The notes under the pieces were generated by a model. It was not told the origin of the DNA. It was given only the letters and a program-made list of their open reading frames with translations, and made no database searches. A stretch of DNA of 64,000 nt from an uncultured Draconibacterium sp. (lineage in GTDB: Bacteria; Bacteroidota; Bacteroidia; Bacteroidales; Prolixibacteraceae): positions 3,340,001 through 3,404,000 of the forward strand of contig NZ_OY781981.1 of NCBI RefSeq assembly GCF_963677565.1, in the 5' to 3' direction. This document shows, one piece after another, positions 62,509 to 64,000 of this stretch (its first letter is position 1; each line of letters begins with the position of its first letter). The position numbers were made by a program, and so were the translations under genes.

Positions 62509-62538
62509 AAGGCTACTTTTTAAGTAGCCTTTTTTTTT
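62509..62538 (+). terminator. Terminator after the prolyl oligopeptidase gene
   Basis: A 10-bp stem (AAGGCTACTT/AAGTAGCCTT) with a three-base loop is followed by eight T residues. Its presence and quality suggest that the transcription unit was intact until recently. Confidence 0.92.
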
Positions 62539-62582
62539 GCAGAATAATACAGTAAAAATTTTCTGGTATTTATATGAAGAGA

Positions 62583-62612
62583 TTGGCAAGCTCCAAATTA
62601 TGGTTATATTTG
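62583..62612 (+). promoter_or_regulatory. Bacteroidota promoter TTG-N19-TATATTTG
   Basis: TTG at 62583-62585 and TATATTTG at 62605-62612 match the consensus exactly. The next start codon is about 240 bases away, so it drives a long leader or a separate short RNA. Confidence 0.6.
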
Positions 62613-62814
62613 TGAGTCGTGTTCGTTCACGGTGCATAAACCAACAGTGATCTAATAAATAGAAGAGGTGTAAAAGAATTGCTTTTGCATTTGTTCTTTC
62701 TGGTTTTATAATCAGTTTTATTAGTTAGTGCCAAAAGTAAATTGAATAGTGACAATTAATTGGGAGTAATAGTTGCTTTCTTTTTAAGTTACAAGTTGGT
62801 TTAAACTGAACTGA

Positions 62815-62822
62815 TAATTTTG
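62815..62822 (+). promoter_or_regulatory. -7 element TAATTTTG before the TIM-barrel gene
   Basis: A TAnnTTTG match 32 bases before the ATG at 62855. A TTG at 62796-62798 is 16 bases upstream, slightly shorter than usual. Confidence 0.45.
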
Positions 62823-62854
62823 TACTACAATAAACAATTAGAATACTACTACTT

Positions 62855-63694
62855 ATGACTAACAGAAGAAATTTTCTTAAAGCCGCCGGACTGGGAGTTG
62901 CTGCTTCGGCAATTCCGGTTTTTACCCAGGCTGCAGTGTTGCCTTCAAACAGTAAAAAAACAACATTCAAATTCGATTTTGGAGTTGCATCCTATTCATT
63001 GCGCGAGTTTGATACTGAAACAGCACTGGATATGGTGTTGCGTTGCGGAGTAAATCGTGTAACATTTAAAAGTATGCACTTGCCGCTCGATTCGGATAAA
63101 GCAGCCATTGATACAACGCTTGCTTTGTGCAACGAAAAAGGAGTAACACTTTATGGCGGTGGCGTGGTTTATATGCGCTCGAAAGAAGATGTTGACCAGG
63201 CTTTTGAATATGCCAAAATGTCTAAAATGGATATGATTGTCGGTGTTCCTAACCACGAGTTGCTCGAGTATGTAGAAGGAAAAGTTAAAGAATACGACAT
63301 AAAGCTGGCCATTCATAATCATGGCCCGGGCGATAAACTTTACCCAAGTGCCGAAAGTGCATATGTAAAAATTAAAGATATGGATGCGCGAATGGGTTTG
63401 TGTATCGATATTGGGCACACAAAACGTATTGGTCGCGATCCGGAACAGGATGTGAAAGACTTTTTCGACCGCGTTTTTGATATTCATATTAAAGACGTAA
63501 CCAAGGCAGAACATGATGGCACAACCTGCACCATCGGACATGGAGTGATCGATTTCGTTTCTTTCCTGAAAGCCGTTATAAAGTTGGATTATAATGGAAC
63601 TTTAGCTTTGGAATACGAACCGGAAGGAAAGGATCCACTACCGGCTATGATGGAAAGTTTTGGCTACATAAGAGGTATTTTAGCAACGATGTAA
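62855..63694 (+). CDS. Tat-exported sugar phosphate isomerase/epimerase-like TIM barrel
   Basis: A 279-residue protein. The start MTNRRNFLKAAGLGVAASAI is a twin-arginine signal (NRRNFLK). The rest is an AP-endonuclease-2-type barrel; FKFDFGVASYSLREFDTETA, LAIHNHGPGDKLYPSAESA, GLCIDIGHTKRIGRDPEQDV and GTLALEYEPEGKDPLP give the metal-binding His, Asp and Glu residues. Such exported proteins in Bacteroidota act on sugars or inositols. It is 17 bases upstream of a Tat-exported oxidoreductase, a common pairing. Confidence 0.82.
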   Translation: MTNRRNFLKAAGLGVAASAIPVFTQAAVLPSNSKKTTFKFDFGVASYSLREFDTETALDMVLRCGVNRVTFKSMHLPLDSDKAAIDTTLALCNEKGVTLYGGGVVYMRSKEDVDQAFEYAKMSKMDMIVGVPNHELLEYVEGKVKEYDIKLAIHNHGPGDKLYPSAESAYVKIKDMDARMGLCIDIGHTKRIGRDPEQDVKDFFDRVFDIHIKDVTKAEHDGTTCTIGHGVIDFVSFLKAVIKLDYNGTLALEYEPEGKDPLPAMMESFGYIRGILATM

Positions 63695-63711
63695 ACTAAT
63701 AAAAACACAAT

Positions 63712-64000
63712 ATGACTAACAGAAGAGATTTTTTAAAAAAGGTGTCGGCAGGTGCAGCCGGTGTTGCAGTTGGAGGAACTGCCATGGGCATGTCGGCAAA
63801 AAGCTACAGCAAAATTTTGGGTGCCAACGATAAACTGAATGTCGCCATTATGGGACTTGGCCGTCGATTGGGTGCTTATTACGCACCGATTGCTGAGAAA
63901 GAGAGTAATGTAGAGCTAAAATACCTGTGCGATGTAATGGAGCATCAACGTAAACGTGCGGCCGAAAATTTTTCAAAGCACATTGATTATAAGCCGAAGC
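63712..64000 (+). CDS. Tat-exported Gfo/Idh/MocA oxidoreductase (3' truncated by window edge)
   Basis: The first 96 codons are inside the window and the frame is open to its end. The start MTNRRDFLKKVSAGAAGVAV is a twin-arginine signal, very similar at its first residues to the preceding gene. KLNVAIMGLGRRLGAYYAPI is the Rossmann glycine motif (GxGxRxG-like), and ELKYLCDVMEHQRKRAAENF follows. In other Bacteroidota these NAD-binding exported proteins accompany isomerase-like barrels in sugar utilisation. It starts 17 bases after the TIM-barrel stop. Confidence 0.82.
   Translation, partial: MTNRRDFLKKVSAGAAGVAVGGTAMGMSAKSYSKILGANDKLNVAIMGLGRRLGAYYAPIAEKESNVELKYLCDVMEHQRKRAAENFSKHIDYKPK

Larger units (their letters stand above)
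62539..62854. other. Intergenic region with two promoter-like elements
   Basis: About 315 bases without a gene. It contains the TTG-N19-TATATTTG promoter at 62583-62612 and a second box at 62815-62822. A small RNA or long leader may lie between them. I see no riboswitch fold or short ORF. Confidence 0.5.

Noticed and set aside
62996..63541. Open frame of 181 codons on the minus strand opposite the TIM-barrel gene
   Set aside because: Its product has no family features and it lies wholly antisense to a clearly conserved gene. The same holds for the long antisense frames at 5993-6472, 8705-9202, 11231-11698 and 31651-32106.
1..64000. tRNA, rRNA, CRISPR array or insertion sequence
   Set aside because: No cloverleaf, rRNA block, regular repeat-spacer pattern or transposase was seen by eye. 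A tRNA scan would settle the first.

Overview
The window is a piece of a Bacteroidota chromosome, most likely from the Marinilabiliales/Prolixibacteraceae side of the phylum. Three things point there. Many starts are preceded by the Bacteroidota promoter element TAnnTTTG. The block bamD - rpoZ - coaBC - DUF4835 - recN is typical of the phylum. The families are also typical: SusD-free lipoproteins, Tat-exported sugar enzymes, a CE15 esterase and TonB. I saw no rRNA, tRNA, CRISPR array or insertion sequence.

Layout. (1) 1-12686 (+) is the distal half of an extracellular contractile injection system (eCIS) locus: the end of a baseplate-J protein, two further large structural proteins, an orphan, the tape-measure-family protein, a DUF4157 metalloprotease-like candidate effector, another orphan and the AAA+ ATPase. 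(2) 12810-15414 holds a CE15-type glucuronoyl esterase and a convergent PLP-dependent alpha-oxoamine synthase. (3) 15668-21572 (+) is a housekeeping run: bamD, rpoZ, coaBC, a DUF4835 gene, recN and an S1/CvfB-like protein. (4) 21713-27095 (-) is an operon of a large membrane protein and three paralogous lipoproteins. (5) 27262-36914 is mixed: an M28 peptidase, a YdcF-like protein, an AmgK/RapZ-C fusion with an overlapping 42-residue zinc-ribbon microprotein, a YebC-family regulator, an isoprenoid-synthase-fold protein, an oxidoreductase, rex and tonB. (6) 36986-42990 is the most unusual part, described below. (7) 42997-49096 (-) carries an rRNA methyltransferase, a serine acetyltransferase, pnuC, a C-terminal processing protease and guaA. 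(8) 49312-64000 carries a LysM/periplasmic-binding protein, hydrolases, a NUDIX protein, Xaa-Pro aminopeptidase, a three-gene two-component cluster, a Na+/solute symporter, a frameshifted prolyl oligopeptidase and two Tat-exported proteins, the last cut by the window end.

The candidate undescribed system lies at 37239-42990. An ECF-type sigma factor overlaps a membrane protein that has repeated anti-sigma-like modules inside and TPRs outside. A convergent gene encodes a signal-peptide-bearing, C-terminally anchored TPR-CHAT (caspase-like) protein with both catalytic residues present. Divergent from it are three tandem 45-49-residue genes, too short for ordinary gene calling. Each has a double-glycine leader (FEVLS..EL..VRGG type) and an identical 15-residue C-terminus, PPKTRDKDVFEFEED. 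Copies 1 and 2 differ there by six synonymous and no amino-acid changes. The region upstream of the peptide genes shares GGGTTACCTTTT-N11-GAATA with the region upstream of the sigma gene, so the sigma factor probably controls both itself and the peptides. I infer a signalling, conflict or RiPP-like system built on a periplasmic CHAT protease and secreted peptides; its function is not shown by the sequence.
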